NCBI RefSeq assembly: GCF_029893355.1
Contig: NZ_JARZAI010000013.1
Location: 62,001 to 126,000, forward strand
Length of the DNA: 64,000 nt
Direction: 5' to 3'
From: Kitasatospora sp. MAA4
GTDB taxonomy: Bacteria > Actinomycetota > Actinomycetes > Streptomycetales > Streptomycetaceae
Below, piece by piece: positions 25,511 through 33,505 of this stretch. The notes below the pieces were generated by a model, which ran no database searches, was not told where the DNA came from, and was given only the letters and a program-made list of their open reading frames with translations. Each line of letters opens with the position of its first letter. Positions within the stretch are counted from its first letter, which is position 1. A program made the position numbers and the translations under genes.

Positions 25511-26935
25511 ATGGCGAGCGGCGTGCGGGTGGTCGTCGGTGTGGGCGCGAGCAGCGGTGTGGGCGAGGACGAGGTGCTCGGCCTGATCACCGCGGCGCTC
25601 GCCGAGGCGGGCACCGCGGTGGACGCCGTGGCCCGGCTCGCCACCGTCGAGGGCCGGGCCGCCGAGCCCGGGCTGCTCGGCGCCGCGCGCAGACTGGGGG
25701 TCCCCCTGGTCGGGCACCCGGCCGCGGAGCTCGCCGGGATCACCGTGCCGCACCCGTCGGCAGCGGTGCTGACCGCCACCGGCACGGCCAGCGTGGCGGA
25801 GGCCGCAGCCCTGCTCGGCGGCGGTGAACTCCTGCTGCCGAAGCGGAAGTCGGCGCTGGCGACGGTCGCGCTGGCGGTCGACGCACCGGGCGAGCCCGAT
25901 CTTCGCCATCACGGCGACGCCGAGGTGCGGGCCGCCGGACTGGTGGACCTCGCCGTCAACGTCCGCACCGGAACCCCGCCCGAGTGGCTGCGGACCCGCC
26001 TCGCCGCCACCCTCGCCGACCTCGCCGCCTACCCCGAGCAGAGCGCCGCCCGCGCGGCCGTGGCCGCCCGGCACGGACGTCCCGTCGAGGAGGTCCTGCT
26101 CACCTCCGGTGCCGCAGAAGCCTTCGTGCTGCTCGCCCGCACCCTGCGGGCGCGCCACCCGGTCGTCGTGCACCCGCAGTTCACCGAACCCGAGGCCGCA
26201 CTGCGCGACGCCGGACACACCGTGCGGCGGGTGCTGCTCTCCCCCGCCGACGGTTTCCGGCTCACCGCGGACGCGGTGCCCGAGGAGGCCGACCTGGTCG
26301 TGGTCGGCAACCCGACCAACCCGACCTCGATCCTGCACCCGGCCGCCTCGCTGATCGAACTTGCCCGCGAGGGAAGGACGTTGGTGGTGGACGAGGCCTT
26401 CATGGACGCCGTCCCCGGCGAGCGCGAGTCGCTGGCGGGCCGGCGCGGACTGCCCGGGCGGGTGGTCGTGCTGCGCAGCCTCACCAAGACCTGGGGCCTG
26501 GCCGGCCTGCGGATCGGCTACCTGCTCGGACCGGCCGAGCTGATCGCCGAGCTCAGCCGCGCCCAGCCACTCTGGCCGGTCTCCACCCCCGCCCTGGTCG
26601 CCGCCGAACTGTGCAGCGCCCCGGCCGCGTTGGCCGAGTCCGAGGCCGCCGCCGTGGCGACCGGCGAGCACCGGGAGCACCTGCTCAAGGGCCTGGCCGC
26701 CTTCGACGACATCCGGGTGCACGGCGAGCCGGCCGCGCCGTTCGTCCTGATCGAGCTGCCCCGCGCGGCCGAGGTGCGGGACCGGCTGCGCGCGACGGGC
26801 TTCGCGGTGCGGCGCGGGGACACCTTTCCCGGGCTGGGGACTGACTGGCTGCGGATCGCCGTCCGGGACACCGCGACCACGGACCGGTTCCTGGCCGCGC
26901 TGGGCGCCGTACTCGGGGGCTACGAGAGCGTCTGA
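25511..26935 (+). CDS. cobC: CobE/CbiG-like domain fused to CobC-type PLP aminotransferase/decarboxylase
   Basis: A 474-residue two-domain cobalamin protein. Residues 1-125 are a CobE/CbiG C-terminal domain (VVVGVGASSGVGEDEVLGLI; ATGTASVAEAAALL; LLPKRKSALATVALAV). The remainder is a fold-type I PLP enzyme of the HisC/CobC group. It has LLTSGAAEAFVLLA near residue 198, VVVGNPTNPTS near 260 and the PLP lysine in RSLTKTWGLAGLRIGY near 320. This layout is known in actinobacteria (Rv2231c-like CobC). The CobC half probably makes aminopropanol phosphate or otherwise serves the nucleotide-loop arm. The ribosome binding site GGGAG precedes the ATG. It is separated from cobB by the SDR/MarR pair, and its end overlaps the convergent MerR gene by 16 bases. 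Confidence 0.9.
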   Translation: MASGVRVVVGVGASSGVGEDEVLGLITAALAEAGTAVDAVARLATVEGRAAEPGLLGAARRLGVPLVGHPAAELAGITVPHPSAAVLTATGTASVAEAAALLGGGELLLPKRKSALATVALAVDAPGEPDLRHHGDAEVRAAGLVDLAVNVRTGTPPEWLRTRLAATLADLAAYPEQSAARAAVAARHGRPVEEVLLTSGAAEAFVLLARTLRARHPVVVHPQFTEPEAALRDAGHTVRRVLLSPADGFRLTADAVPEEADLVVVGNPTNPTSILHPAASLIELAREGRTLVVDEAFMDAVPGERESLAGRRGLPGRVVVLRSLTKTWGLAGLRIGYLLGPAELIAELSRAQPLWPVSTPALVAAELCSAPAALAESEAAAVATGEHREHLLKGLAAFDDIRVHGEPAAPFVLIELPRAAEVRDRLRATGFAVRRGDTFPGLGTDWLRIAVRDTATTDRFLAALGAVLGGYESV

Positions 26936-27579
26936 CGCGCGGGGGCCTGCCCCTGGGGCATCGAGCCGGAGACGTGGGCATGCGCTATCCGCCGCAGGGC
27001 CAGCAGGACCGGCTCGTTGAGCACGGTGAGCGCCACCACCGCCTCCAGGCGCTCGTCACCGGCCGGATAGCGGCCGACCACCTCCAGGTCGAACCGGGCC
27101 ACCGGCTCGACCGCCGCCGCGTACGGGCGCAGTTGGGCCAGGTCGCAGGGGTAGCCCAGCCGTTCCAGTGAGGCGACCGCACCCACCAGCATCCAGTAGG
27201 CCGGGATGTTGCCGCACTGCTCCCAGCCGAACTCCGCCAGCAGCTCGTCCACCGTCTCCTGGGCCTTCGCCCCCGGCTCCAGCGCCACGCCCTGCGGACC
27301 GCCGCCGCCCATCAGCGCGACCTGGGCGGCGCCGAACTGCTCATGCTGGTCCAGGGTTTCGTCCTCGGCCGCCCGCAGCACATCCTTGGTCCGGGCCACC
27401 GACATGCCGCCCACCTGGATCAGCGAGCGGACCAACCGCAGCCGGCGCAGGTGCGCCTCGCCGTATTCGGAGCGTGAGGCGGACAGCCGCTCCCCCGGCG
27501 GCAGCAGCCCCTCACGCAGGTAGTACTTGATCGTCGCGGTCGGCACCCCGCTGCGGGCGCTCAGCTCGGACAGCCGCAT
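26920..27579 (-). CDS. MerR-family transcriptional regulator
   Basis: A 219-residue protein with an N-terminal MerR DNA-binding domain: MRLSELSARSGVPTATIKYY, LREGLLPPGE, RLRLVRSLIQVGGMSV. The C-terminal effector domain is not a cysteine-rich metal site, so a small-molecule or unknown signal is likely. The ribosome binding site AAAGGA precedes the ATG at 27579. Two inverted repeats (27642-27681) lie in the divergent promoter it shares with a DUF4188 gene, which is the probable target. Confidence 0.88.
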   Translation of the reverse strand: MRLSELSARSGVPTATIKYYLREGLLPPGERLSASRSEYGEAHLRRLRLVRSLIQVGGMSVARTKDVLRAAEDETLDQHEQFGAAQVALMGGGGPQGVALEPGAKAQETVDELLAEFGWEQCGNIPAYWMLVGAVASLERLGYPCDLAQLRPYAAAVEPVARFDLEVVGRYPAGDERLEAVVALTVLNEPVLLALRRIAHAHVSGSMPQGQAPARQTLS

Positions 27580-27641
27580 GGCGTGACGTCCTTTCGGAAA
27601 CCGTTGACCGAAGACCGCCGGGCCCTGGACAGGATCGAGGA

Positions 27642-27681
27642 GATAGTGCCACTATCCTAACAGGGGATAGTGAAGCTATCC
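27642..27681. promoter_or_regulatory. Paired inverted repeats, MerR operator region
   Basis: GATAGTG-C-CACTATC (27642-27656) is a perfect palindrome, and GGATAG-TGAAG-CTATCC (27665-27681) is a second related one. The first dyad would fall inside a long spacer ending at a possible -10 TATCCT (27654-27659) on the plus strand. That is the layout expected for MerR activation of the DUF4188 gene. Confidence 0.65.
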
Positions 27682-27702
27682 CACAATGCTTCGGAGGTCA
27701 CC

Positions 27703-28215
27703 ATGCCTGCCCAGCCGGCCCAGTCCGCTCAGCCGAACCGGTCCAGAGTCACCGACACGCACGACGGCGAGGTGGTCGTCTTCCTGATCGGCATGCGGAT
27801 CAACCGCCTGCGCGCCGTCCGCCAGTGGTGGCCGACCGCCCTGGCGATGCCCCGCATGCTGAAGGAACTGTTCGCCGACCCCGGCTCCGGCCTGCTCGGC
27901 GCGCGCACGATGGTCGGCGGCGGGTTCCGCGAGATCACCGTCGTCCAGTACTGGAAGGACGCCGACCACCTGCTCGCCTACGCCGGCGCCGCCGACCGCG
28001 CGCACCGCCCCGCCTGGCAGGCGTTCAACCGCCAGGCCCGCAGCAACAACGGCGCCGTCGGCATCTGGCACGAGACCTACGTCGTCCCGGCCGGCGCCCA
28101 CGAGACGGTCTACGTCAACATGCGCCCCTTCGGCCTCGGCCAGGCCTCCGGTACCCAGCCAGTCGCCTCGCGCGGCGAGCACGCGGCGCAGCGGCTGAAC
28201 CCTGCGGCGGAGTGA
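27703..28215 (+). CDS. DUF4188 (phenylacetaldoxime dehydratase-like) family protein
   Basis: A 170-residue protein of the DUF4188 group, distantly related to dimeric alpha/beta-barrel monooxygenases. Recognisable segments are VVVFLIGMRINRLRAVRQWW near residue 27, GARTMVGGGFREITVVQYW near 68, and GIWHETYVVPAGAHETVYVN near 125. The biochemical role is not established. The ATG at 27703 has an excellent GGAGGT ribosome binding site 8 bases upstream. It is divergent from the MerR gene and probably under its control. A bidirectional terminator follows. Confidence 0.85.
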   Translation: MPAQPAQSAQPNRSRVTDTHDGEVVVFLIGMRINRLRAVRQWWPTALAMPRMLKELFADPGSGLLGARTMVGGGFREITVVQYWKDADHLLAYAGAADRAHRPAWQAFNRQARSNNGAVGIWHETYVVPAGAHETVYVNMRPFGLGQASGTQPVASRGEHAAQRLNPAAE

Positions 28216-28224
28216 ACGCACAGA

Positions 28225-28252
28225 AGCGCCCGCCCGGTCCCGGGCGGGCGCT
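28225..28252. terminator. Bidirectional terminator between DUF4188 gene and glnII
   Basis: AGCGCCCGCCCGG (28225-28237) and CCGGGCGGGCGCT (28240-28252) are perfect 13-bp arms with a 2-base loop, between two convergent genes. Immediately after, a 14-bp unit GCGCTCAGTGCTCA is tandemly duplicated (28249-28276). Confidence 0.85.
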
Positions 28253-28298
28253 CAGTGCTCAGCGCTCAGTGCTCAAGCAGTTAGGCGGGGCAGGCTGT

Positions 28299-29321
28299 TC
28301 AGACCTGGCCGGCCTTCTCCAGCGCGGTGCAGCAGGTGTTGACCAGCAGGCGGGTCACCACGTACGGGTCGACGTTGGCGTTCGGGCGACGGTCCTCGAT
28401 GTAGCCCTTCTTCTCGACCTCGACCTGCCACGGGATGCGGACCGAGGCGCCGCGGTCCGAGACACCGTAGGAGTAGACGTTCCACGGGGCGGTCTCGTGC
28501 TGGCCGGTCAGGCGGGACTCGATGCCGAAGCCGTACTGCTTGACGTGCTCGAGAACGATCTCCTGGCTGGCGCCGAGCGACTCGCAGGCGGTGATGATGG
28601 CCTCGTAGCCCTCACGCATGGCCTTGGTGGAGAAGTTGGTGTGCGCGCCCGCGCCGTTCCAGTCGCCGCGGACCGGCTTGGCGTCCAGGGTCGCGTCGAT
28701 GCCGAACTCCTCGGCGGTGCGGTAGAGCAGGTAGCGGGCGACCCAGAGGTGGTCGGAGACGGTCAGCGCGTCGACCGGGCCGATCTGGAACTCCCACTGG
28801 CCGGGCATGACCTCGGCGTTGATGCCGCAGAGCGCGAGGCCGGCCGCGAGGCAGCGGTCCATGTGCAGCTCGACGATCTCGCGACCGAAGACCTCCTCGG
28901 CGCCGACGCCGCAGTAGTAGCCGCCCTGCGGGGCCGGGAAGCCGCCCTCGGGGAAGCCGAGCGGGCGCGAGCCCTTGAAGAAGGTGTACTCCTGCTCGAT
29001 GCCGAAGATCCCCTCCTGCGCCGCGAACTTCTCGGCGATCGGGCGGAGCAGGGCGCGGGTGTTGGAGACGTGCGGGGTGCCGTCGGTCTCGTTCACCTCG
29101 CAGAGCACGAGGATGTTGTCGCCGCCGCGGATCGGGTCCGGGAAGGACGCGACCGGGGCGAGCACCCGGTCCGAGGCGTGGCCCTCGGCCTGGCTGGTGG
29201 AGGAACCGTCGAAGCCCCAGGTCGGCAGCTTGTCAGCGTTGGCCAGGATCCGAGTCTTGGAACGGAGCTTGGCGGTCGGCTGGGTGCCGTCGATCCAGAT
29301 GTACTCGGCCTTGATTGCCAC
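28299..29321 (-). CDS. glnII: Glutamine synthetase II (eukaryotic type)
   Basis: The enzyme condenses ammonia and glutamate with ATP to glutamine and is the heat-labile octameric/decameric GSII of streptomycetes. The 340-residue protein begins VAIKAEYIWIDGTQPTAKLR and has the GSII beta-grasp signature LPTWGFDGSSTSQAEGHASD near residue 36. The glutamate/ATP-binding WNGAGAHTNFSTKAMREG lies near 215. The start is GTG at 29321 with the ribosome binding site GAGGT; an in-frame ATG further upstream lacks one and would cover the GlnR boxes. It is expressed under nitrogen limitation in relatives, and a four-box GlnR site lies 55 bases upstream. Confidence 0.95.
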   Translation of the reverse strand: MAIKAEYIWIDGTQPTAKLRSKTRILANADKLPTWGFDGSSTSQAEGHASDRVLAPVASFPDPIRGGDNILVLCEVNETDGTPHVSNTRALLRPIAEKFAAQEGIFGIEQEYTFFKGSRPLGFPEGGFPAPQGGYYCGVGAEEVFGREIVELHMDRCLAAGLALCGINAEVMPGQWEFQIGPVDALTVSDHLWVARYLLYRTAEEFGIDATLDAKPVRGDWNGAGAHTNFSTKAMREGYEAIITACESLGASQEIVLEHVKQYGFGIESRLTGQHETAPWNVYSYGVSDRGASVRIPWQVEVEKKGYIEDRRPNANVDPYVVTRLLVNTCCTALEKAGQV

Positions 29322-29375
29322 GGCGGTTACCTCGCAACTTGAGTGGTGGGTGCCCGCGTAGCGTCGCAAGCCGCC

Positions 29376-29413
29376 GTTTCCCCGTTGTTCCTCTCATGTA
29401 ACCAGCATGTGAA
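29376..29413 (-). promoter_or_regulatory. GlnR-binding site upstream of glnII
   Basis: Reading the minus strand, four pentamers recur exactly every 11 bases: TTCAC (29413-29409), GTTAC (29402-29398), GGAAC (29391-29387) and GAAAC (29380-29376), each separated by six bases. This matches the gTnAc-n6-GaAAc-n6 architecture known for the OmpR-type nitrogen regulator GlnR, and glnII is a classical GlnR target. Confidence 0.8.
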
Positions 29414-29427
29414 CCAACTGTCCGAAA

Positions 29428-29454
29428 TGGCACCCTCACGCTGTGAGAGTGCCA
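29428..29454. repeat. Long inverted repeat upstream of glnII
   Basis: TGGCACCCTCAC (29428-29439) and GTGAGAGTGCCA (29443-29454) are 12-bp arms with a single mismatch around a 3-base loop. It lies between the GlnR site and the tandem heptamers. It may be an additional operator or the terminator of the downstream-facing minus-strand gene at 29537-30577. Confidence 0.5.
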
Positions 29455-29475
29455 GCGGACATGACAGGTGGCAGC

Positions 29476-29524
29476 TGACGGGTGACGGCTGACGGCTGAC
29501 AGGTGACAGGTGACAGGTGACAGA
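29476..29524. repeat. Seven tandem heptamers TGACRGN
   Basis: Seven contiguous 7-bp units run without interruption: TGACGGG, TGACGGC twice, TGACAGG three times, TGACAGA. They sit just beyond the 3' end of the minus-strand gene at 29537. The pattern looks like replication slippage; a protein-binding role is possible but unsupported. Confidence 0.8.
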
Positions 29525-29536
29525 TTCTGTCAGCGC

Positions 29537-30577
29537 TCAGTGCTTGTGCGCCGCAGAACGACGGCGCCGGGTCAGCCAGAGCGCACCGCCGCCCGCGGCA
29601 AGCAGCGCGGCCGCGCCGCCCGCGATCGTCCCGGTGCCGCTGCTCCCTGTGAAGGCGAGCGACTGGCCGGTCGATGCCTTGGCAGGGGACGCGGACGCGG
29701 ACGCCGGCGCGGAGGCAGAAGTCGAGGTGTCCGCCACCGCGGCGACGGCAGGCGCGGCAGGCGCGGACGCGGACCCCGAGGTCGGCGCCGACGCCCCTCC
29801 CGTCGGCGCCCCCGTCCCACCCGGCTTCACGCAGCTGACCGAGGCGATCGTGATCGTCCCGTCCACCTTCGCCACATTGAGCTGCAGCGGGTTCAGCGCG
29901 ACGTTCACCACCAGCGCCGCGGCCGCCGCCGTGGTGGACGTCGTGGTGTGCGGGGAGTAGCTGATGTCCACGCTGCCGATCCCCGGCACCGCGACATGCG
30001 TCGACCCGTACAGGCTGAGCGTGACGGACTTGCCCAGCACCGTCAGCTTGGCCGGGGCGGTCACCTTCGCCGTGGGCGGCCCGTCCACCGGGCAGCTGAC
30101 CTCGCTGCTGAGCGCCTGGAGGCCGAGCAGCGTGCTCAGCGGCAGGCCCGGGGCGTGCACGTCGGCGTTGACCAGCTGGACGGAGGCGGCGGCCCCCTGG
30201 GCGTCGACGTGGGTGACCGACTTGCCGATGTCGGCCTTGACCAGGGTGACCGGCCCCTGCTGGTCGACGCCGTCCACGTTCGCGGTCAGCATCGAGCCGC
30301 TGTGCTCGGCCGGGGACTGCACCTTGTTCAGCGCGATGTCCACCGGGACCTGCACGGCACTGTTCAACAGGCTGACGTTCAGGGCGAGTTCGGCGGTCAC
30401 CGCGGCGGCCTGGCCCCGGTCGGGCGCAGCGCTCGCCGGGGCGGGCAGCGCCAGCAGGGCGGTGGCAGCGGTCGCGGCGAGCACAGCGGAAGCGGTACGG
30501 GTCGAACGGGCACTACGGGTGCTACGGGTGCTACGGATGCTACGGGCGCTACGGATGGAACGAACAGCGGACGGCAC
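29537..30577 (-). CDS. Secreted LAxTG-anchored cell-surface protein (SCO1860-like)
   Basis: A 346-residue exported protein. The N-terminus is an unusual run of Ser/Arg tripeptides encoded by 9-bp repeats. A signal peptide follows (TASAVLAATAATALLALPAP, ASA cleavage). The mature domain is about 200 residues and rich in valine and threonine, with paired cysteines (SSEVSCPVDG; IASVSCVKPG). An Ala/Ser/Pro linker ends in the sortase motif LAFTG, a hydrophobic segment and RRRR. The LAxTG form fits class E sortases of streptomycetes. The start is probably GTG at 30577; ATG at 30649 would add 24 residues. A homologue beside cobalamin genes is, from memory, also seen in S. coelicolor. Confidence 0.85.
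   Translation of the reverse strand: MPSAVRSIRSARSIRSTRSTRSARSTRTASAVLAATAATALLALPAPASAAPDRGQAAAVTAELALNVSLLNSAVQVPVDIALNKVQSPAEHSGSMLTANVDGVDQQGPVTLVKADIGKSVTHVDAQGAAASVQLVNADVHAPGLPLSTLLGLQALSSEVSCPVDGPPTAKVTAPAKLTVLGKSVTLSLYGSTHVAVPGIGSVDISYSPHTTTSTTAAAAALVVNVALNPLQLNVAKVDGTITIASVSCVKPGGTGAPTGGASAPTSGSASAPAAPAVAAVADTSTSASAPASASASPAKASTGQSLAFTGSSGTGTIAGGAAALLAAGGGALWLTRRRRSAAHKH
30512..30556. repeat. Five tandem 9-bp units encoding an Ser-x-Arg run
   Basis: Units ACTACGGGT, GCTACGGGT, GCTACGGAT, GCTACGGGC and GCTACGGAT are contiguous. They lie in the reading frame of the surface protein and expand the positively charged region before its signal peptide by three residues per unit. This is a slippage-type repeat likely to vary between strains. 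Confidence 0.8.
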
Positions 30578-30940
30578 GGTGGAACCCCCACGAGTGGTGA
30601 TGAGAGCGCGCCGCAGAAACGTCACCCCACCGGCGGCCGTCGGCCGCACGAGAACCGGGGGAAGGCTGCGCTCTCGACTGCCGCCATCCTCGGGCGAACG
30701 ACCCGTCTCAGGAGCAACTCCCGCCCCCGGTTCACTCGTTGGAGTGAGGTTCCCTCCGTTCCGGACTCACGGGCTCACGGGCTCGGGACCTCCGGAGCTC
30801 ACGGGCTCAGAAGCTCAGGGAAGCCGCCCCCAGCGTCTTGGCCGCCCGAGGCCCTGACCGGCCAGGACCGTGGCAGCGAACACGTCAGCGCCGAACTGAT
30901 CCGCATCCGTCCCCGCACGATCTTCACCTGGGGTGGTGAA
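30578..30940. other. Upstream region of the surface-protein gene, no gene seen
   Basis: About 360 bases with lower apparent coding quality. It contains short direct repeats of CTCACGGG (around 30770-30785) and CGGAGCTCACGGGCTC further on. I find no convincing promoter or reading frame. Confidence 0.4.
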
Positions 30941-31245
30941 CCCGACGCCACCGGTATAACTTCGCGCTTCGCACCTGGATCATCGAACATCTGGGTCCTG
31001 ACACCGACCGAGACTGGGATCCCGGTGTCGTCGCCGCCGACACGTTGGCAGCGCTCACCCTCGATCCCGGCCAGGCCATCGCGCTATCCCGGAGCTGGCG
31101 CGACCTCCCGATCGAACAGATCGGCGAACTACGTCGGCGCAAGAACCTGACGACTCACCTGGACCAGCTCTTGGGCCATCTGGCGCCGGGACCGGACAGA
31201 GACCGACTCATCTCCTGGGCCGAGGTGCGCAAGCACTTGCCGTGA
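30941..31245 (+). pseudogene. C-terminal fragment of an unidentified protein
   Basis: An open frame of about 100 codons follows a TGA and has no good start before TTG at 31045. It reads as natural protein (YNFALRTWIIEHLGPDTD; ALTLDPGQAIALSRSWRDL; LISWAEVRKHLP) with well-balanced residues and normal codon use. The conserved-looking sequence begins immediately downstream of the stop, which suggests the 5' end was lost or frameshifted. I do not recognise the family. If TTG 31045 is used, the product would be 66 residues. Confidence 0.4.
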
Positions 31246-31448
31246 GCCATCGCCCCGAAGGTACTCGCGGCACCTGATCTCGAAGTTCAGAGAATGCGCA
31301 AGCGCGTTGCCTCGTGACCGGAACCCGCTACTGGCATCGTCAGTGACGGCAAGTCAGATCGGCACGGAAAGTGATCCAGGACCAAAACTCAGCCGCCGCC
31401 GACATGCCCAGCCGGCCCTCGCTGGGGTGCCGGGCGCGCCCCGGTCCG

Positions 31449-32453
31449 TCAGGCGTCCGCCTCGGCCGCCCGCACGATGAGCTTGCCCTGGTTCTCGCCC
31501 CGCAGCATCCCCAGGAACCCGTCCACGATGCCGCCGAAGCCCTCAACCACGGTCTCATCGAGCGTGACGCGTCCACTCTGCAGGTGCGGCACGACGAACT
31601 CGTACAACTCCTCCTGCACGTCACGGTAGTTGCTGACCAGGAAGCCCTCCATGCGCAGGCTCTTCCCGACAATGTCAGGAAGATTGCGCAGGGCGTAGGG
31701 CGTGTCGGTGCTGTTGTACTGGGCGATCGTGCCGATCCGCACGATCCGTCCGTACTCACGCAGCGAGGAGATCGCAGCTTCGAGCTGTTCGCCACCGACA
31801 TTGTCCATGTAGAGGTCGATCCCGTCAGGCGCAGCCTTGGCGAGCAGCTCGGCTGCCGGGCCCGAGTGGTAGTCGAAGACCTCGTCGTAGCCGACGTGTT
31901 CGGTCAGGTAGGCGGCCTTCGCCGCCCTGCCCGCGCTGCCGACCAGCCGTCCCGCGCCCATCAGCCGGGCGAGCCGCCCGGTGGCCGTGCCCACACCGCC
32001 GGCTGCCGCCGAGACGAACACGTCCTGCCCCTCGCGGAGTTCGGCGATCCGGGTGAGACCGACGTAGGCGGTCAGGCCGGTGCCGCCGAGGATGCTCAGG
32101 TGCGCGGAGAGCGGTACGCCGTCGAAGTGGGGGACGGCACGTGCCTGTTCGGGGGTGACGACAGCGTGGGTGCGCCAGCCCTGCCGGTGGAAGACGATCT
32201 CGCCCTCGCGGAGCGCCGGGTCGCGGGAGTCCACGACCCGGCCGACAGTGCGGCCCTCCAAGGGGGCGTTCAGCGCGAAGTCCCCGTCCATCATTTCGCG
32301 GTGGTAGGGGTCCACCGACCAGTACAGGTTCTCCACCAGCGCCGTTCCCGGTCCGGGTTCCGGCATCGCGGACTCAACGAAGGCGAAGTGGTCGGGGGTG
32401 GGGAAGCCAACAGGGCGGGCGGTCTGGTGCACGGTGAGCGCGGTCTCGGTCAT
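31449..32453 (-). CDS. NADP-dependent zinc-free medium-chain oxidoreductase (leukotriene B4 dehydrogenase-like)
   Basis: A 334-residue MDR-superfamily reductase of the prostaglandin reductase/YncB-CurA type. The features are SVDPYHREMMDG near residue 47, LGGTGLTAYVGLTRIAELR near 125, the Rossmann motif SAAAGGVGTATGRLARLMGA near 150 and DLYMDNVGGEQLEAAI near 215. Such enzymes reduce alpha,beta-unsaturated carbonyls with NADPH. No zinc ligands are seen. The start ATG at 32453 is preferred to upstream in-frame codons that would run through the operator. It is divergent from a LysR regulator that probably controls it. Confidence 0.9.
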   Translation of the reverse strand: MTETALTVHQTARPVGFPTPDHFAFVESAMPEPGPGTALVENLYWSVDPYHREMMDGDFALNAPLEGRTVGRVVDSRDPALREGEIVFHRQGWRTHAVVTPEQARAVPHFDGVPLSAHLSILGGTGLTAYVGLTRIAELREGQDVFVSAAAGGVGTATGRLARLMGAGRLVGSAGRAAKAAYLTEHVGYDEVFDYHSGPAAELLAKAAPDGIDLYMDNVGGEQLEAAISSLREYGRIVRIGTIAQYNSTDTPYALRNLPDIVGKSLRMEGFLVSNYRDVQEELYEFVVPHLQSGRVTLDETVVEGFGGIVDGFLGMLRGENQGKLIVRAAEADA

Positions 32454-32501
32454 GACGGTGACCGTACGGAGGAATGCGGAGGCTGGGGAGAGGGTTGCGC
32501 T

Positions 32502-32522
32502 CATGGAACGGCCCGATCCATG
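32502..32522. promoter_or_regulatory. LysR operator candidate
   Basis: CATGGA (32502-32507) and TCCATG (32517-32522) are perfect arms around nine bases, giving the T-N11-A type geometry of LysR sites. It lies in the 101-base gap between the divergent oxidoreductase and LysR genes. Confidence 0.6.
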
Positions 32523-32554
32523 AAGAGCCCTCATAGAAGCAGGCGGGACCCCCT

Positions 32555-33481
32555 ATGACAGCCGCAGCCCCCGCAGCGCCCGTAGCCCCTGCAGCCCCCG
32601 CACCAACCTCGGCTGCCGCCACCGACCTCGCCCCGCACGAGCTCCGCGTCCTCGTGGCCGTCGACCGCGAACGCGGGTTCTCGGCGGCCGCCAAAGTCCT
32701 CGGACTGACCCAGTCCGCAGTCTCGCACTCCATCCGCGGGACGGAACGCAAGGTCGGAGCGGTCCTCTTCGAGCGGGGCCGCAAGGGCGCGACGCCCACC
32801 GCGGCCGGTGTCGCCGCTGCCGCCCACGCCCGCCGGGTCCTGCGGCTCCTGGACACCCTGGCCGCTGAGGCCCGCAGCGCCGAGCGGGGCACGGTCGCCG
32901 GCCCGCTACGCATCGCCGCCTTCCGTAGCGCGGCCCTCTACCTGCTGCCGCCCGTCCTGGAACGCCTCACCGCACGCCACCCCGGCATCGAACCGGAAGT
33001 CCGTATCGTGCGCGAGCTGGGCGCGGGCACAGCCGGCGAGGTCGCCCAGGGACGCGCGGACGTGGGCATCGCAACGATCGGCGCCACCCTGCCCGCTGGG
33101 CTCATCGGCGGCGTGCTCATCGAGGAGCCCTACGCGTTGGTGCACCCCGTCGGCCACCCCGACCCGCGCTCCCTGCCGCTGGTGGACTGGCACGAGAACT
33201 GCGGCTCCTACACCCGCCAATGGTGGGCCGGGCAGGACTGGATTCCGAAGGCGACCTTCCTGACCGAGGACGACGGAGCGGTGCTCTCGATGGTGAGCAG
33301 ACGACTCGGCATGGCGATCATGCCCGCGCTCTCGCTGAACGAAGCGCCGGACGGCATCGAGATCACCGATCTCGGACCCGAGCGCCCGACCCGTTCCGTG
33401 GGCTACATCACCACCCCGGAGCTGGCCTCCAGCGTCTCCGTCCGCGCCCTGATCCGCGAGCTCAGAGCAGCCCGTCAGTGA
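32555..33481 (+). CDS. LysR-family transcriptional regulator
   Basis: A 308-residue LysR regulator. After an Ala/Pro-rich leader of about 25 residues comes the winged HTH (LRVLVAVDRERGFSAAAKVL, then GLTQSAVSHSIRGTERKVGA). The effector-binding periplasmic-binding-like domain has PLRIAAFRSAALYLLPPVL and VLSMVSRRLGMAIMPALSL. It is divergent from the MDR reductase with an inverted repeat in between, the standard arrangement for activation by a co-inducer. Confidence 0.92.
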   Translation: MTAAAPAAPVAPAAPAPTSAAATDLAPHELRVLVAVDRERGFSAAAKVLGLTQSAVSHSIRGTERKVGAVLFERGRKGATPTAAGVAAAAHARRVLRLLDTLAAEARSAERGTVAGPLRIAAFRSAALYLLPPVLERLTARHPGIEPEVRIVRELGAGTAGEVAQGRADVGIATIGATLPAGLIGGVLIEEPYALVHPVGHPDPRSLPLVDWHENCGSYTRQWWAGQDWIPKATFLTEDDGAVLSMVSRRLGMAIMPALSLNEAPDGIEITDLGPERPTRSVGYITTPELASSVSVRALIRELRAARQ

Positions 33482-33505
33482 ACCCGGGACGAGCGATCCG
33501 CCCGT

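Noticed and set aside
28249..28276. Tandem 14-bp duplication as an attachment site or transposon target duplication
   Set aside because: No integrase, transposase or tRNA gene is nearby, and a simple slippage event next to a terminator explains it.
29428..29454. A CIRCE (HrcA) element
   Set aside because: The arms and spacing differ from TTAGCACTC-N9-GAGTGCTAA and the adjacent genes are not chaperones.
29476..29524. Tandem heptamers considered as a CRISPR array
   Set aside because: The units are 7 bp, contiguous and without spacers, and no cas genes are present.
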